From contig NZ_JAJIRT010000013.1 of NCBI RefSeq assembly GCF_025717675.1, positions 1 to 64,000 of the forward strand: 64,000 nucleotides of DNA. The letters are read 5' to 3'. Below the pieces are notes generated by a model that was given only the letters and a program-made list of their open reading frames with translations, did not search any database and had not been told where the DNA came from. Source of the DNA: Paucibacter sp. DJ2R-2. GTDB taxonomy: Bacteria; Pseudomonadota; Gammaproteobacteria; Burkholderiales; Burkholderiaceae_C. Every line of letters begins with the position of its first letter. The stretch's first letter is position 1. Both the position numbers and the translations under genes were made by a program. Shown here piece by piece: positions 35,002 through 44,651 of the stretch.

Positions 35002-35888
35002 CAGAACGCCTTTTCAGACAGCAGCTTCTGCAAGTACTGGCCATAACCGTTCTTGGCAAGGGGTTGCGCCAACGCCGCCAGCTGTTCAGCCGAGATCCAG
35101 CCCGAGCGGAAGGCAATCTCTTCCGGGCACGAGACTTTCAGGCCTTGGCGTCGTTCCAGCGTGGCAATGAACTGGCCGGCTTCCAGCAGGCTGTCGTGGG
35201 TGCCGGTGTCCAGCCAGGCATAGCCGCGGCCCATCATTTCCACCTGAAGCTGGTTCTGGCGCAGGTACTGGGCATTGACGTCGGTGATTTCGAGTTCGCC
35301 ACGAGGGCTGGGCTTGATTGCAGCGGCGATGTCACAAACTTGCTCGTCATAGAAATACAAGCCGGTCACTGCGTAATTGCTTTTCGGCAACTTGGGTTTT
35401 TCTTCGATCGACAAGGCCTTTTGCTGCCCGTCGAACTCCACCACGCCGTAACGCTCCGGGTCGGTCACGTGGTAGGCAAAGACGGTGGCGCCGGTATCCG
35501 TGCTGTCAGCATGAACCAAGAGGCTTTGGAAGTCGTTGCCATAGAAGATGTTGTCGCCGAGCACCAGGGCGCTGGGCGCGCCGTCGATGAAGTCGCGGCC
35601 AAGGATGAATGCCTGGGCCAGGCCGTCCGGGCTGGGCTGTACGCAGTAGCTGATGTTCAGGCCCCAGCGAGCACCATCGCCGAGCAAGGCCTCGAAGCGC
35701 GGAATGTCCTGCGGCGTGCTGATCAACAGGATGTCGCGGATGCCCGCCAGCATCAAGGTGCTCAGCGGGTAGTACACCATGGGCTTGTCGTAGACCGGCA
35801 GCAGTTGCTTGCTCATGGCCAGGGTGGCGGGGTGCAGGCGGGTGCCGGAGCCTCCGGCGAGGATGATGCCTTTGCGGGTCTTGCTCAT
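35001..35888 (-). CDS. rfbA: Glucose-1-phosphate thymidylyltransferase
   Basis: 295 residues, RmlA; makes dTDP-glucose from glucose-1-phosphate and dTTP. Nucleotide-binding [31 protein letters not shown] (8-38), then [20 protein letters not shown] and the metal-site region [10 protein letters not shown]. Full length for the family. 48 bases downstream of rfbD. Confidence 0.97.
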   Translation of the reverse strand: MSKTRKGIILAGGSGTRLHPATLAMSKQLLPVYDKPMVYYPLSTLMLAGIRDILLISTPQDIPRFEALLGDGARWGLNISYCVQPSPDGLAQAFILGRDFIDGAPSALVLGDNIFYGNDFQSLLVHADSTDTGATVFAYHVTDPERYGVVEFDGQQKALSIEEKPKLPKSNYAVTGLYFYDEQVCDIAAAIKPSPRGELEITDVNAQYLRQNQLQVEMMGRGYAWLDTGTHDSLLEAGQFIATLERRQGLKVSCPEEIAFRSGWISAEQLAALAQPLAKNGYGQYLQKLLSEKAF

Positions 35889-35936
35889 TGCGACTCCTTG
35901 GGCCTGTGCGCCGTGGGCGGCCCGGCCACTCAGGGT

Positions 35937-36821
35937 TTAGAGGATCTCGGCCAGCATGCGCTCGACGCCCTGCTGCCAGTGGGGCAGGCGAAGACCGAAG
36001 GCTTGCTGGAGTTTGTCTGTTGCCAGGCGCGAATTCAAGGGGCGGCGCGCCGGTGTGGGGTATGCCTCGGTCGGAATGGCCTGCACCTGGTCGGGCGCGA
36101 CCCGCAGTGCTGTGCCGCGAGCGCGCGCGAACTCGATCACATGGCAGGCATAGGCGTACCAGCTGGTCGCTCCGGCGGCGACCGCGTGGTAGGTGCCGGC
36201 CAAGCTTGGATCGCGCAAGGTCGCTCGGGCCATGTGGGCGCACAAGTCGGCCAGGAGGTCGGCCCCGGTGGGCGCGCCGATCTGATCAGAGATCACGCTC
36301 AGCTGCTCACGTTCGGCGGCCAGGCGCAACATGGTCTTGGCAAAGTTGGCGCCCCGTGCCGCATAGACCCAGCTGGTGCGCAGGATCAGGTGCTGGCAGC
36401 CGCTGGCGCGAATCGCCTCTTCACCGGCCAACTTGCTGGCGCCATAGACGCTCAGCGGTGCCGTTGCAGCCGCTTCGTCACGGGCCTGATCGCCGCTGCC
36501 ATCGAAGACGTAATCGGTGCTGTAGTGCACGAGCAGGGCGCCGAGGCGTGCGGCTTCATCGGCCAGCAGCCCGGGCGCTGTGGCATTGATCTGCTGCGCA
36601 GTGCTGCTGTCGCTTTCGGCCTTGTCCACAGCCGTGTAGGCGGCCGCATTGACGATCAGCTGTGGTGCGATGCGCCGCACGGTGGCGCTCAGAGCTGCGC
36701 TGTCCGTCAGGTCGCCGCCGTCATGGCGGTCCAGCGCAATCAGCTCGCCCAAGGGGCTGAGCGCGCGCTGCAGCTCCCAGCCGACCTGGCCGTTTTTGCC
36801 CAGCAGGAGGATGCGTGTCAA
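35937..36821 (-). CDS. rfbD: dTDP-4-dehydrorhamnose reductase
   Basis: 294 residues, RmlD-type SDR; last step to dTDP-L-rhamnose. N-terminal ILLLGKNGQVGWELQRAL, VNAAAYTAVDKAESD, and the catalytic YGASKLAGE. No ATG lies near the conserved N-terminus: the best start is TTG at 36821, one base after the rfbB stop; longer frames run back into rfbB without family similarity. Confidence 0.94.
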   Translation of the reverse strand: MTRILLLGKNGQVGWELQRALSPLGELIALDRHDGGDLTDSAALSATVRRIAPQLIVNAAAYTAVDKAESDSSTAQQINATAPGLLADEAARLGALLVHYSTDYVFDGSGDQARDEAAATAPLSVYGASKLAGEEAIRASGCQHLILRTSWVYAARGANFAKTMLRLAAEREQLSVISDQIGAPTGADLLADLCAHMARATLRDPSLAGTYHAVAAGATSWYAYACHVIEFARARGTALRVAPDQVQAIPTEAYPTPARRPLNSRLATDKLQQAFGLRLPHWQQGVERMLAEIL

Positions 36822-36822
36822 T

Positions 36823-37881
36823 TCAGGCTCCGTACTGCTGCGAGACCCAGTCTCGATAGGCGCCGCTTTGCACCCGCGCGATCCAATCCGGGTGGTCGAG
36901 ATACCACTGCACCGTCTTGCGAATGCCGCTGGCAAAGGTCTCGGCCGGACGCCAGCCCAGTTCACGCTCGATCTTGCGAGCGTCAATGGCATAACGCCGA
37001 TCGTGGCCGGGGCGGTCCTTGACGTAGGTGATCAGGCGGCTGTAAGGGCCAGCCGGATCTGGGCGCAGCTCGTCCAGCAGGGTGCAGACGGTCTTGACGA
37101 TGTCGATGTTCGCCATCTCGTTCCAACCGCCGATGTTGTAGGTCTCACCCAGTCGGCCGCTGGCCAGCACGGCGCGAATGGCCGCAGCATGGTCGGTGAC
37201 ATAGAGCCAGTCGCGGATCTGCTGACCGTCGCCGTAAACCGGCAGCGGCTTGCCGGCCAGGGCGTTGACGATCATCAGCGGGATCAGCTTCTCGGGGAAG
37301 TGATAGGGGCCGTAGTTGTTGCTGCAGTTGGTGGTCAGCACCGGCAGGCCGTAGGTGTGGTGCCAGGCACGCACCAAATGATCGCTGGCGGCCTTGCTGG
37401 CCGAGTAGGGGCTGTTGGGTTCGTAGGTCTTGGTCTCGGCGAAGGCCGGGTCCTGGGGCGCGAGCGAACCGTAGACCTCATCGGTCGAGACATGGTGAAA
37501 GCGGAACGCCGCTTTGGCTGCGTCATCGAGGCCGGACCAGTACTGGCGGCTGGCCTCCAGCAAGGTGTAGGTGCCCTCGATATTGGTGCGCATGAAGGCG
37601 CCTGGCCCGCTGATCGAACGGTCGACATGGCTTTCGGCCGCGAAATGAACCAAGGCGCGCGGCTGGTGTTCGCTCAGCAGCCGATCGACCAAGGCGCGGT
37701 CGCAGATATCACCTTGCATAAAGACATGGCGCCCGTCACCCTGCAGGCTGGCCAGGTTTTCCAAATTGCCGGCATAGCTCAGCAGATCGAGATTGATGAC
37801 GGCCTCGTCGCACTGGGCCAGCCAGTCGAGTACAAAGTTGCTGCCGATGAAACCGGCACCGCCGGTGACGAGGATGGCCAT
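36823..37881 (-). CDS. rfbB: dTDP-glucose 4,6-dehydratase
   Basis: 352 residues, RmlB. Opens [21 protein letters not shown] with the NAD-binding motif; [22 protein letters not shown] and the catalytic [14 protein letters not shown] are present, together with [18 protein letters not shown]. Second step of dTDP-rhamnose synthesis; here first of the rfbBDAC set. Confidence 0.98.
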   Translation of the reverse strand: MAILVTGGAGFIGSNFVLDWLAQCDEAVINLDLLSYAGNLENLASLQGDGRHVFMQGDICDRALVDRLLSEHQPRALVHFAAESHVDRSISGPGAFMRTNIEGTYTLLEASRQYWSGLDDAAKAAFRFHHVSTDEVYGSLAPQDPAFAETKTYEPNSPYSASKAASDHLVRAWHHTYGLPVLTTNCSNNYGPYHFPEKLIPLMIVNALAGKPLPVYGDGQQIRDWLYVTDHAAAIRAVLASGRLGETYNIGGWNEMANIDIVKTVCTLLDELRPDPAGPYSRLITYVKDRPGHDRRYAIDARKIERELGWRPAETFASGIRKTVQWYLDHPDWIARVQSGAYRDWVSQQYGA

Positions 37882-37913
37882 GGTTTGCTCCTTCTACTGC
37901 GGGCGATCAGCCT

Positions 37914-39194
37914 TCAGAGACGCCAGACGCGCAATCCGGCAGCTTCCAAGGACGCTTGGTCGAAGGAGGCCTTGACGTCGATGAAGGCGCCGCCGGGAAT
38001 CAGCTTGGCCGTCAGGTCGGCCACACTCAGTTGCTTGTAGCTCTTGTGCGCCACGGCCGCGACGATGGCATCGGCACGTGGCAACTCGGCCCAGCTGACC
38101 GGGCGCACGCCGTACTCATGCACAGCCTCTTCCACATCGGCATCCGGGTCGGTGACGATCACCTCTACGCCGTAGCTTTGCAGCTCGCGGATGATGTCGA
38201 TGACCTTGGAGTTGCGCAGGTCGGCGCAGTCTTCCTTGAAGGTCAGGCCCAGCACATTGACGCGGGCGCCCTTGATGGCGCTGCCGCTGGCGATCATCTG
38301 CTTGATGGTTTGTTCGGCAATGAACTTGCCCATGCCGTCATTGATGCGCCGGCCGGCCAGGATGACCTGCGGGTGGTAGCCCAGCATATCGGCCTTGTGG
38401 GTCAGGTAGTAGGGGTCCACGCCGATGCAGTGACCGCCGACCAGGCCTGGCTTGAACTTCAGGAAGTTCCACTTGGTGCCCGCGGCTTCCAACACCTCGG
38501 AGGTGTCAATGCCGATCTTGTCGAAGATGATGGACAGCTCGTTCATCAGTGCGATGTTCAGGTCGCGCTGGGTGTTCTCGATCACCTTGGCCGCCTCGGC
38601 CACCTTGATGCTGGCGGCGCGGTGAACGCCCGGCTTGATGATGCGCTCATAGACCTTGGCGACGGTGTCCAGGGTGGCGGGGGTGTCGCCGGAGACGATC
38701 TTCAGGATCTTGGTCAGCGTGTGCTCTTTGTCGCCCGGGTTGATGCGTTCGGGGCTGTAGCCGACAAAGAAGTCCTGCTTCCACTTCAAACCAGACTCGC
38801 GCTCGAGTACCGGGATGCAGACCTCTTCGGTGGCGCCCGGGTAGACCGTGCTCTCGTACACGACGATGGCGCCTTTCTTCATGTGGCGGCCGACGCTGGT
38901 GCTGGAACCGATCAGGGGCTTGAAGTCGGGGATGTGGGCCTCGTCCACCGGTGTGGGCACGGCGACGATGATGACGTCGGCCTCGGCCAGGCAGGCCGGG
39001 TCATGGCTGTACTCGGCGTGCACGGCCAGGGCCATATCGGCGTCATCCAACTCACGCGAGGGGTCGGTGCCGGCCTGGCATTTGGCGACCTTGTCTTTGG
39101 CGATGTCAAAACCGATGGTGCGGCTGTGCTTGCCGAATTCCACGACCAGGGGCAAGCCCACATAACCCAATCCGACGACGGCAATGATGCTCAT
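37914..39194 (-). CDS. tviB: UDP-N-acetylhexosamine dehydrogenase (TviB/WbpO-type)
   Basis: 426 residues of the UDP-glucose/GDP-mannose dehydrogenase superfamily. IIAVVGLGYVGLPLVVEFGK binds NAD; the catalytic Cys is C256 in GGHCIGVDPYYLTHKA; NVLGLTFKEDCADLRNSK is in the C-terminal domain. The DPYYLTHKA form is typical of enzymes oxidising UDP-GalNAc/GlcNAc/ManNAc to uronates (TviB, WbpO, Cap5L) rather than UDP-glucose. The exact sugar is unknown; the wecB and wecG genes nearby make an N-acetylmannosaminuronate possible. Confidence 0.9.
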   Translation of the reverse strand: MSIIAVVGLGYVGLPLVVEFGKHSRTIGFDIAKDKVAKCQAGTDPSRELDDADMALAVHAEYSHDPACLAEADVIIVAVPTPVDEAHIPDFKPLIGSSTSVGRHMKKGAIVVYESTVYPGATEEVCIPVLERESGLKWKQDFFVGYSPERINPGDKEHTLTKILKIVSGDTPATLDTVAKVYERIIKPGVHRAASIKVAEAAKVIENTQRDLNIALMNELSIIFDKIGIDTSEVLEAAGTKWNFLKFKPGLVGGHCIGVDPYYLTHKADMLGYHPQVILAGRRINDGMGKFIAEQTIKQMIASGSAIKGARVNVLGLTFKEDCADLRNSKVIDIIRELQSYGVEVIVTDPDADVEEAVHEYGVRPVSWAELPRADAIVAAVAHKSYKQLSVADLTAKLIPGGAFIDVKASFDQASLEAAGLRVWRL

Positions 39195-39245
39195 GATGAA
39201 TGCTTGGAAAGAAGGATGAAATATTGCAAAGCTTCGCGCCGTCAG

Positions 39246-40685
39246 TCACTGACGGCCGTAGGTGTCTTCAAAGCGGACGATGTCATCCTCGCCCAAATAG
39301 GCGCCGGACTGTACTTCAATGATTTCCAATGGCACCCGACCGGGGTTGGCCAGACGGTGCGTCTGGCCCAGCGGGATGTAGGTGCTCTGGTTCTCGCTCA
39401 GCAGCAAGACCTTGTCGCCATTGGTGATTTCCGCCGTGCCTGAGACCACGATCCAGTGCTCGGCGCGGTGGTGGTGCATCTGCAGGCTCAGCGAAGCGCC
39501 GGGCTTGACCATGATGCGTTTGACCTGGAAGCGCTCGCCGGAGTCGATGCTGTCGTACCAGCCCCAGGGGCGGTGCACTTTGCGGTGCAGGGTTTGCTCA
39601 CCGCGCTTCTCGGCATCCAGGCGGGCCACGATCTTCTTCACTTCCTGGCTGCGCGCACGGTCGCTGACCAGAACCGCGTCCGGCGTTTCCACCACCACGA
39701 TATCGCTCAAGCCGACCACGCTGACCAAGCGGCTGGTGGCGTGGACCAGGGTGTTGTGGCTGTCGCTGATGATGGCGTCACCCTGCCAGGCATTGCCTTG
39801 GGCGTCCTTGTCGGCCACCTGCCAGACTGCCTCCCAAGCGCCCAGGTCGTTCCAGCCGGCGTCCAGGGCCAGCATGCGCAAAGGGATGTCGCTGCCGGGG
39901 CAGCGCTCCATCACCGCATAGTCCACCGACTCGCTGGGCACGGCGGCGAATTCGTTTTTGCCTGGGCGCACGAACTTGGCGTCGCTCTTGCGCGCCTCCC
40001 AGGCGGTCTGTGTGGCCGCGGCGATATCGGGCCGGAAACGACCCAAGGCTTGCAGCCAGACACTGGCGCGCAAGACGAACATGCCGCTGTTCCAGTAGAA
40101 ATTCCCGTCGGCCAGATAGCGCTCGGCGGTGGCCGCATCGGGTTTCTCCACAAACTGGGCCACCGCCAAGCCGGTGGCATCGGCCTCGGCCCGGATGTAG
40201 CCGTAGCCAGTTTCAGCGCGGTCGGGGGTGATGCCAAGGATGACGATGGCGCCATCGGCTGCCTGGCGAACGGCGTCCTGCAGGGAGCGGGTGAAGGCCT
40301 GTGCCACGGTCACGGTCTGGTCGGCCGGGGTCACCACCAGCACCGGATCCTGGCCATTCTGCAAGGCCTGCAGGGCCGCCAGTGTTAGGGCCGGTGCGGT
40401 GTTGCGGCCCATGGGCTCAAGCAGCACGGCTCCGGGTTCTTGCTCGGTTTCCCGCAGTTGGTCCAGGATCAGGAAGCGGTGCTCTTCATTGCCGACGATC
40501 AGGGGGGCTTGCATCTCCAGGTCGGCCGCGGCCAGCGCGCCCAAACGGGCCGCCGCCTGCTGGAACAAGCTGGTGTTGCCGGCCAGCACCAGGAACTGCT
40601 TGGGGTAACCAGCCCGCGACAGTGGCCAGAGCCGGGTGCCGCTGCCGCCGGCCATGATGACGGGTTGAACGGGTATGCGTGTCAT
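39246..40685 (-). CDS. manC: Mannose-1-phosphate guanylyltransferase / mannose-6-phosphate isomerase
   Basis: 479 residues, bifunctional ManC/AlgA type. Starts [24 protein letters not shown] with the nucleotidyltransferase signature (10-22) and YPKQFL. The C-terminal cupin (about 355-475) includes RPWGWYDSIDSGERFQVKRI and HHHRAEHWIVVSGTAE, the phosphomannose isomerase half. Makes GDP-mannose for the EPS. The upstream extension to 40757 overlaps galE and lacks family similarity. Confidence 0.96.
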   Translation of the reverse strand: MTRIPVQPVIMAGGSGTRLWPLSRAGYPKQFLVLAGNTSLFQQAAARLGALAAADLEMQAPLIVGNEEHRFLILDQLRETEQEPGAVLLEPMGRNTAPALTLAALQALQNGQDPVLVVTPADQTVTVAQAFTRSLQDAVRQAADGAIVILGITPDRAETGYGYIRAEADATGLAVAQFVEKPDAATAERYLADGNFYWNSGMFVLRASVWLQALGRFRPDIAAATQTAWEARKSDAKFVRPGKNEFAAVPSESVDYAVMERCPGSDIPLRMLALDAGWNDLGAWEAVWQVADKDAQGNAWQGDAIISDSHNTLVHATSRLVSVVGLSDIVVVETPDAVLVSDRARSQEVKKIVARLDAEKRGEQTLHRKVHRPWGWYDSIDSGERFQVKRIMVKPGASLSLQMHHHRAEHWIVVSGTAEITNGDKVLLLSENQSTYIPLGQTHRLANPGRVPLEIIEVQSGAYLGEDDIVRFEDTYGRQ

Positions 40686-40699
40686 AGTCAGTGCAGTTC

Positions 40700-41728
40700 T
40701 CAGGTCGGCTGAAAGCCGTTGGGGTTCAGGTGCTGCCAATGCCAGCTGTCCGCGCACATGCGGGCCAGGTCATGGCGAGCCTGCCAGCCCAGACGTTCGC
40801 GCGCCAGAGTCGGATCTGCATAGCAGGCGGCCACGTCGCCCGCGCGGCGCGGCACGATGTCATAGGGTACCGGTCGGCCGCTGGCTGCTTCGTAGGCCTT
40901 CACCAAGTCCAGCACGCTATATCCCTGGCCGGTGCCTAGGTTGACGGTGATGGACTCGCTGCCGGCCAGAAGGAAGCGCAGAGCAGCCACATGACCATCG
41001 GCCAGGTCCAGGACATGGATGTAATCGCGCACCCCGGTGCCGTCCGGCGTGTTGTAGTCATTGCCGAACACCTGCAGGCGGGGCCGGCGGCCGATCGCGA
41101 CCTGGGCCACATAAGGCATCAGATTGTTCGGCGTGCCGCGAGGGTCTTCTCCGATCAAGCCGCTTTCGTGGGCGCCGACCGGGTTGAAATAGCGCAGGCA
41201 GGCGGTCTGCCAGCTCGCGTCGGCGGCGCTCAGGTCGCGCAGAATCGTCTCACCCATCAGCTTGGTTGCGCCGTAGGGGTTGACGGCCGAAAGAGCGGCA
41301 TCTTCGCGCAGGGGCAAATGCTTGGGCACGCCATAGACCGTGGCGCTGCTGCTGAAGACGATGCGCGAGCAGCCATGGGCCCGCATCTGCTCGCAGGTGT
41401 TGACCAGTCCGCCCAGGTTGTTGCGGTAATAGGCCAGGGGCTGCTGGGTCGACTCGCCCACCGCCTTGAAGGCCGCAAAGTGGACCACTGCCTGCGGCCG
41501 GTGACGCGCGAACACCGCGGCCATGGCCGCGGGGTCGCAAACATCGGCCTGCTCGAACACCGGCGTCTGGCCGCTGAGCGTGGCCAGGCGTTTCAAGACC
41601 TCGGGCGAGCTGTTGCTGAAGTTGTCGACGCCCACGACCCGGTAGCCGGCCGCTTGCAGGGCCAACCAGGTGTGAGAGGCGATATAGCCGGCGGCGCCGG
41701 TCAGGAGAATGGTGTTAGCCATGGGCAT
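40700..41728 (-). CDS. galE: UDP-glucose 4-epimerase
   Basis: 342 residues, GalE-type SDR. TILLTGAAGYIASHTWLALQAAG with the Rossmann loop; FAAFKAVGES; catalytic YGATKLMGE; RYFNPVGAHESGLIGEDP. Supplies UDP-galactose (or UDP-GalNAc). ATG 41728 was chosen over the Met two codons later; both are near the conserved start. Only five bases separate it from epsL. Confidence 0.95.
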   Translation of the reverse strand: MPMANTILLTGAAGYIASHTWLALQAAGYRVVGVDNFSNSSPEVLKRLATLSGQTPVFEQADVCDPAAMAAVFARHRPQAVVHFAAFKAVGESTQQPLAYYRNNLGGLVNTCEQMRAHGCSRIVFSSSATVYGVPKHLPLREDAALSAVNPYGATKLMGETILRDLSAADASWQTACLRYFNPVGAHESGLIGEDPRGTPNNLMPYVAQVAIGRRPRLQVFGNDYNTPDGTGVRDYIHVLDLADGHVAALRFLLAGSESITVNLGTGQGYSVLDLVKAYEAASGRPVPYDIVPRRAGDVAACYADPTLARERLGWQARHDLARMCADSWHWQHLNPNGFQPT

Positions 41729-41733
41729 GGAGT

Positions 41734-42981
41734 TCAATTCAGGATGATCTGGCCGTAGCAGCCGTAGCTGTCGGCATCGAAGACATACACGGCGATGCTG
41801 CTGTCGCGGGAGGCCTTGCTGTATTGGCAGCCCAGCTGAATGCCTCGCGAGTAGGCCCAACGTACGCCTAGATTGAAACTCTTGTCGCGGTCGTAGCTGT
41901 CGTTTTGCTGGTTCAGGAACTCGTCGCGGCGGTCGGTCTTGCTGGTGCTGAAACCGGCGTTCAGGGCAAGCTTTGCGCTGAGCTCGTAACTCGCCGAAAA
42001 CTGCATACCGGTGTTGATGCGGTTCTGATCCGAGCTGAGGCTGTTGCCGCCGACATTGAAAAAAGAGGTCTCCAGTCCAGTATCGCGACTGAATGTACTG
42101 CTCAGGTTCCAGCGTGCCGTGGGCTGCCAGAGCCAGCTCACGCGCCCGGTGATCCCCGAGAAGCTGAGGCCTTGGCCCAATTTGAGCTTGGACCGCCCGC
42201 TGCTGATGCGGCCTTCTACGGTGCTGGCTCCGCTCAGGACGACGCGGCTGGTCAGGTCCAGGTCCTTGCGTTCGAAAATGCTGGCGGTGTAGCTGCCCGT
42301 GATGGGGCTGACGAGGTTGTAGCGTGGGTATTCATCACGTGTCAGCCGACCGGCCAGGCCGACCGAGAGGTCGCTGCTGGGGCGGTAGTACAGGCCCAGG
42401 GAGGCGCGCTTTTGATCGAACTCCAGGCGTGCGTACTCCTGCGCGGTGAAGCGCCGGCTGCGCAGTCCACCCTGTGCTTCCATCGAAATCTTGGTGGCCA
42501 GACCCAGGCGGGCGACGAAATCCAACTGCTTGTTGTCCTCGACGTTCTTCTTGAAGATGGGCTGGACGCCGTTGCCGATGTTGTAGTTGGCCAGCGAGCG
42601 GCTGTTGTTGACGCTGAGGCTGCCGGACAGCCGCTCCACGGTGTCCCAGTCGAGCCCGGCTTTCAAGGTGTAGCCGCGATTGTTCAGGCCACTGTTGCTC
42701 TGATAGCGGTTGGCTTGCAGGGAGGCGTCCGCGAACAGTCGCTGGCGGCCGAAGCGCTGGTCCAAGCCGGCCAGCAGGCTGGCGGTGCTCACCGTGTCGT
42801 TGTTGGCGCTGCTGTTCTGCCGGTAGATGTTTGAGACATGGCTGAGGTTCAGTGCGGCGCCGATGTAGTAGGGGTTGGCCTCAGCGTGTGCCGGCGCGCT
42901 GAAAGCGCCGGCCAGCAAGGCGGAACTGAACAGGGCGATCTGAGCGAGGGGGGCGGGAGCACGTGGCCTGAGCGGAAGCAT
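41734..42981 (-). CDS. epsL: EPS operon outer-membrane protein EpsL (beta-barrel)
   Basis: 415 residues from MLPLRPRAPAPLAQ, with a signal peptide ending about APAHAEA (residues 30-36). The mature part alternates short polar and aromatic strands typical of a barrel (HVSNIYRQNSS, SLSVNNSRSLANYNIGNG, YRPSSDLSVGLAGRL) and ends in the strand SYGCYGQIILN. Matches the EpsL family of exosortase-B clusters, thought to act as the outer-membrane exit for the polymer. A start at 43077 would add a non-signal tail. Confidence 0.88.
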   Translation of the reverse strand: MLPLRPRAPAPLAQIALFSSALLAGAFSAPAHAEANPYYIGAALNLSHVSNIYRQNSSANNDTVSTASLLAGLDQRFGRQRLFADASLQANRYQSNSGLNNRGYTLKAGLDWDTVERLSGSLSVNNSRSLANYNIGNGVQPIFKKNVEDNKQLDFVARLGLATKISMEAQGGLRSRRFTAQEYARLEFDQKRASLGLYYRPSSDLSVGLAGRLTRDEYPRYNLVSPITGSYTASIFERKDLDLTSRVVLSGASTVEGRISSGRSKLKLGQGLSFSGITGRVSWLWQPTARWNLSSTFSRDTGLETSFFNVGGNSLSSDQNRINTGMQFSASYELSAKLALNAGFSTSKTDRRDEFLNQQNDSYDRDKSFNLGVRWAYSRGIQLGCQYSKASRDSSIAVYVFDADSYGCYGQIILN

Positions 42982-43073
42982 GAGAAAGAATCCTTGGGTG
43001 GTCGCCACCGCCGCTGTCTCGAATTGAGGGCGAGCGCCGGTGCGGCGGGGTTTCTGCGTAGCGTCCGGGCGCC

Positions 43074-44462
43074 TCAATAGGCGTGGCGGTCGAACAGCAT
43101 CAGGCGGGCCGTGCGCAGAATGATCTGCAGGTCCAGGGCCAGCGACCAGTTGCGCAGATATTCCAGATCGTATTCGACCCGCGCTTTCATCTTGTCGATC
43201 GTGTCGGTTTCACCACGCAGGCCATTGACCTGGGCCCAGCCGGTGATGCCCGGTTTGACCTTGTGGCGGACCATATAGGCCTTGATCAGCTGCCGATACT
43301 CCTCGTTGTGGGCCACGGCATGGGGCCGCGGGCCGACGATGCTCATCTGCCCTTGCAGCACATTGACGAACTGCGGCAGCTCGTCGAGCGAGGTCCGGCG
43401 AATGAAGGCACCGAATTTGGTGATGCGCGGGTCGCCCTTGGTGGCCTGCTTGACCACCGCGCCGTTGTCCATGACGCGCATGGAACGGAACTTGTAGACC
43501 AGGATCTCTTCTCCGTCGAGGCCATTGCGACGCTGCTTGAAGATGACCGGTCCGGGCGAGCTCAGCTTCACGCCCACGGCCACGGCGAGCAGGATGGGCG
43601 AGATCAGGACGAGGATCAGGCAGGCCAGCACGATGTCGCTGACCCGCTTGATCAGTTCATTGGTGCCGGTGAAGGGGGTCTCGCAAATGCCCACCACGGG
43701 CACGCCGTTCATGTCCTGTAAGCGGCCCTGAATGATGCTGATACCGAAGACATCCGGCACAAAGAAAAGGCTGGCCGTCGTGCCCTGGATCTGTTCCAGC
43801 AACTGCACGATGCGCGGCTGCGAGCCCAGGGGCAGGGTGATGTAGACCTCGCGCACGCCGTGCTGGCGCACATAGTCGCTGAGCTCGCTGAGCATGCCCA
43901 GCAGCTTGCTGTTGGCCTCGGGATGCAGGCGCTCGTCCTGGCGGTCATCGAAGAAGCCGAGGAAATCAATGCCCTTGTCCGGCCCTTCGCGCAGCGCACG
44001 AGCAACTTTGGCGCCCAGCGGGCCGCCGCCCACGATGACGGCCGCACGACGTGTCGCACGAACGCGCTGGCGGCGCAACAGGGCGCCGCACTTGATCGCC
44101 AGAATCTGCAGCAAGGGGGTCAGGACCACCCACCACAGCAGCACCGAGTCGTCGAAATAGCCCATGCTGTTGGTCGCATAGCCGCACAGTCCGAGGATGA
44201 AAAGCAGGGCGAGCCAAGAGCCGACCACGTCAATGGCGGCGCTGATGGTGGTGTCGGCGAAGCGGTTGCGTCCGGGAAATGTCAGGGCGAAGACGAGCAG
44301 GCACAGGGTCAGGTCCGAGCGCACCACCGGTTCATGGAAGTAGAAGTTCACCGCCAGATAGCAGAGCACCACCAAGCCAGGCTCTAGAAATGCGGCGATG
44401 AAGGACTCGATGGACTGGGGCGCGCTGTAAAACGTTCTTTTGTAACTTCTATCCTCGAACAT
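43074..44462 (-). CDS. epsB: Undecaprenyl-phosphate glucose phosphotransferase EpsB (WcaJ-type)
   Basis: 462 residues. Initiating transferase that loads hexose-1-phosphate on undecaprenyl phosphate. Four or five N-terminal membrane segments (about 20-125), a soluble CoA-binding-like domain (about 140-255; VIVGGGPLGAKVARALRE), a last hydrophobic segment, and the bacterial sugar-transferase domain from about 272 (RVSDIVLACLILVL, SSPGPVIFKQRRNGLDG, FRSMRVMDNG, RRTSLDELPQFVNVLQGQMSIVGPRP). AAGGAG precedes the ATG by ten bases. It is the first gene of the minus-strand arm that runs to rfbC. Confidence 0.95.
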   Translation of the reverse strand: MFEDRSYKRTFYSAPQSIESFIAAFLEPGLVVLCYLAVNFYFHEPVVRSDLTLCLLVFALTFPGRNRFADTTISAAIDVVGSWLALLFILGLCGYATNSMGYFDDSVLLWWVVLTPLLQILAIKCGALLRRQRVRATRRAAVIVGGGPLGAKVARALREGPDKGIDFLGFFDDRQDERLHPEANSKLLGMLSELSDYVRQHGVREVYITLPLGSQPRIVQLLEQIQGTTASLFFVPDVFGISIIQGRLQDMNGVPVVGICETPFTGTNELIKRVSDIVLACLILVLISPILLAVAVGVKLSSPGPVIFKQRRNGLDGEEILVYKFRSMRVMDNGAVVKQATKGDPRITKFGAFIRRTSLDELPQFVNVLQGQMSIVGPRPHAVAHNEEYRQLIKAYMVRHKVKPGITGWAQVNGLRGETDTIDKMKARVEYDLEYLRNWSLALDLQIILRTARLMLFDRHAY

Positions 44463-44638
44463 CGTTCCTGAACTCCTTGGTGCCGGGCGGCATTGTTTTT
44501 GTTTCTTTGGTCTTGCTGACTCTCGACATGCCCGAGCGCCCCTTCCTGTGAGGGAAAAATTTTGCGGATTCTCTCTCAGTTCCGTGGGTCACCTTCTCCC
44601 CGCTTCCCCCTAGAAACCGGAGCGTCGGTCGCACTCCC

Positions 44639-44644
44639 TACAAT
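44639..44644 (+). promoter_or_regulatory. Candidate -10 box for ubiJ-ubiB
   Basis: TACAAT, seven bases before the ubiJ ATG. A good -35 is not obvious, and the spacing would give a very short leader or leaderless mRNA. A local promoter is expected because ubiJ-ubiB lie next to the EPS locus with divergent epsB upstream. Confidence 0.4.
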
Positions 44645-44651
44645 CCGCGCC

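Noticed and set aside
10674-44462. PEP-CTERM target protein for the exosortase
   Set aside because: The C-termini of all called proteins were checked; none has the PEP-helix-basic tail.
44449-44634. A 61-codon frame just upstream of epsB on the minus strand
   Set aside because: It overlaps the epsB start out of frame and has no recognisable content; probably leader sequence.
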